Source: Tolumonas osonensis (lineage in GTDB: Bacteria; Pseudomonadota; Gammaproteobacteria; Enterobacterales; Aeromonadaceae). Taken from it: DNA of 64,000 nt. The notes beneath the pieces were generated by a model that worked only from the letters and a program-made list of their open reading frames with translations, ran no database searches and had not been told where the DNA came from. Location of the stretch: contig NZ_JACHGR010000006.1 of NCBI RefSeq assembly GCF_014202415.1, forward strand, positions 1 to 64,000. Direction: 5' to 3'. The position numbers were made by a program, and so were the translations under genes. The stretch's first letter is position 1. Every line of letters begins with the position of its first letter. Of the stretch, positions 63,621 to 64,000 are shown piece after piece.

Positions 63621-63647
63621 AATAACGTCCCATGAAAGGGACGTTAT
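63621..63647 (-). terminator. Terminator after dapD
   Basis: AATAACGTCCC / GGGACGTTATT, 11-bp stem with a 6-nt loop. On the minus strand it is followed by TTTTTTGG. The remaining ~120 bp to the lacI start (63496-63620) must hold the lacI promoter. Confidence 0.88.
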
Positions 63648-63675
63648 TGAGTGTGACTTGCGAAAACAGACGAAA

Positions 63676-64000
63676 TTATTCGTCGATGCTGCGCAGCAGG
63701 CCGTTGATACCTACTTTAGAACGGGTTTTCGCATCTACTTTCTTCACGATCACGGCAGCGTACAGGCTGTATTTGCCACATTTGGATGGCAGAGAACCTG
63801 AAACAACCACTGATCCTGGTGGTACTTTACCGTAGTGGATTTCGCCGGTTTCACGGTCGTAAATACGGGTAGACTGACCAATGAATACGCCCATGGAAAT
63901 CACAGAGCCTTCACCTACGATCACGCCTTCAACCACTTCAGAACGGGCACCGATGAAGCAGTTGTCTTCGATGATGGTAGGACCAGCCTGCAACGGCTCC
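63676..64000 (-). CDS. dapD: Tetrahydrodipicolinate N-succinyltransferase, C-terminal part
   Basis: The last ~107 residues are in the window; the 5' part is beyond the edge. Reading in from the edge, [18 protein letters not shown], then [19 protein letters not shown] and the ending [20 protein letters not shown] match E. coli DapD (274 residues). The left-handed beta-helix hexapeptide repeats (IIEDNC, VVEGVI, IGQSTR) are visible. It succinylates tetrahydrodipicolinate in the lysine/diaminopimelate pathway. The TTG at 63993 is an internal leucine codon. Confidence 0.95.
   Translation of the reverse strand, partial: EPLQAGPTIIEDNCFIGARSEVVEGVIVGEGSVISMGVFIGQSTRIYDRETGEIHYGKVPPGSVVVSGSLPSKCGKYSLYAAVIVKKVDAKTRSKVGINGLLRSIDE

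Noticed and set aside
1-64000. tRNA or rRNA genes
   Set aside because: No cloverleaf or rRNA sequence was recognised in any intergenic region.

Overview
The window is a chromosomal segment of a gammaproteobacterium with about 50% GC. Gene content and protein similarity (YidE, MaoP/HdfR, FeoABC, SlyX, NagC, MetA/MetH, DapD, an E. coli-like ara regulon) point to a facultative sugar fermenter. Aeromonadales such as Tolumonas or Aeromonas is my best guess, from recognition of the proteins only. Nearly all of the window is ordinary, densely packed chromosome. Accessory material is confined to the first 1.5 kb: the end of an IS3-type element, a truncated helicase-like gene tail and a stand-alone Fic protein.

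Layout: 1-1.5 kb is the mobile-element scar and fic. 1.6-5.5 kb carries a leucine-rich-repeat/protein-kinase fusion, a DUF1289 protein, a YfiM-like exported protein and the YidE transporter. 5.6-17.8 kb is an arabinose regulon: araB-araD-araA, then tal-tkt, on the minus strand, facing araFGH and araC on the plus strand. Recognisable AraC half-sites lie before araB and araC, with a CRP site before araC. 17.8-26.5 kb holds a GNAT acetyltransferase, azlCD, lysC with a lysine riboswitch, a candidate sRNA, argA, a HAD phosphatase, a DUF4357 protein and polB (DNA polymerase II). 26.6-30.1 kb is feoABC behind a Fur-type palindrome, then yfcE. 30.3-32.8 kb is an intracellular GH32 fructosidase with a LacI regulator. 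32.8-42.1 kb is hdfR-maoP, the nagBAC/nagE amino-sugar locus with two NagC operators 94 bp apart, glnS, slyX and fkpA. 42.2-50.6 kb has small enzymes, a CinA-like protein, metA behind a MetJ operator, metH, a degenerate PIN-like protein and a GNAT protein. 50.7-63.5 kb is an alpha-galactoside locus. The window ends inside dapD.

How the genes work together: the arabinose block joins uptake (AraFGH), conversion to xylulose-5-phosphate (AraA, AraB, AraD) and the non-oxidative pentose-phosphate enzymes (Tal, Tkt) in one locus. The alpha-galactoside block joins a peptide-family ABC importer (binding protein, two permeases, one double ATPase), two unrelated alpha-galactosidases (GH4 MelA and GH36) and two unrelated regulators (MelR-type AraC protein and a LacI protein with visible operators). 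The nag block takes up and catabolises N-acetylglucosamine with an IICB transporter that lacks its own EIIA domain.

I see no complete new defence or mobile system. The least explained items are the accessory edge, the LRR-kinase, a structured RNA candidate between lysC and argA, paired GGA-loop hairpins between tkt and tal, a 124-bp nested palindromic repeat in the alpha-galactoside transport operon, and the PIN-like protein. Several start codons below differ from the longest open frames because ribosome binding sites or terminators decide against the longer version.
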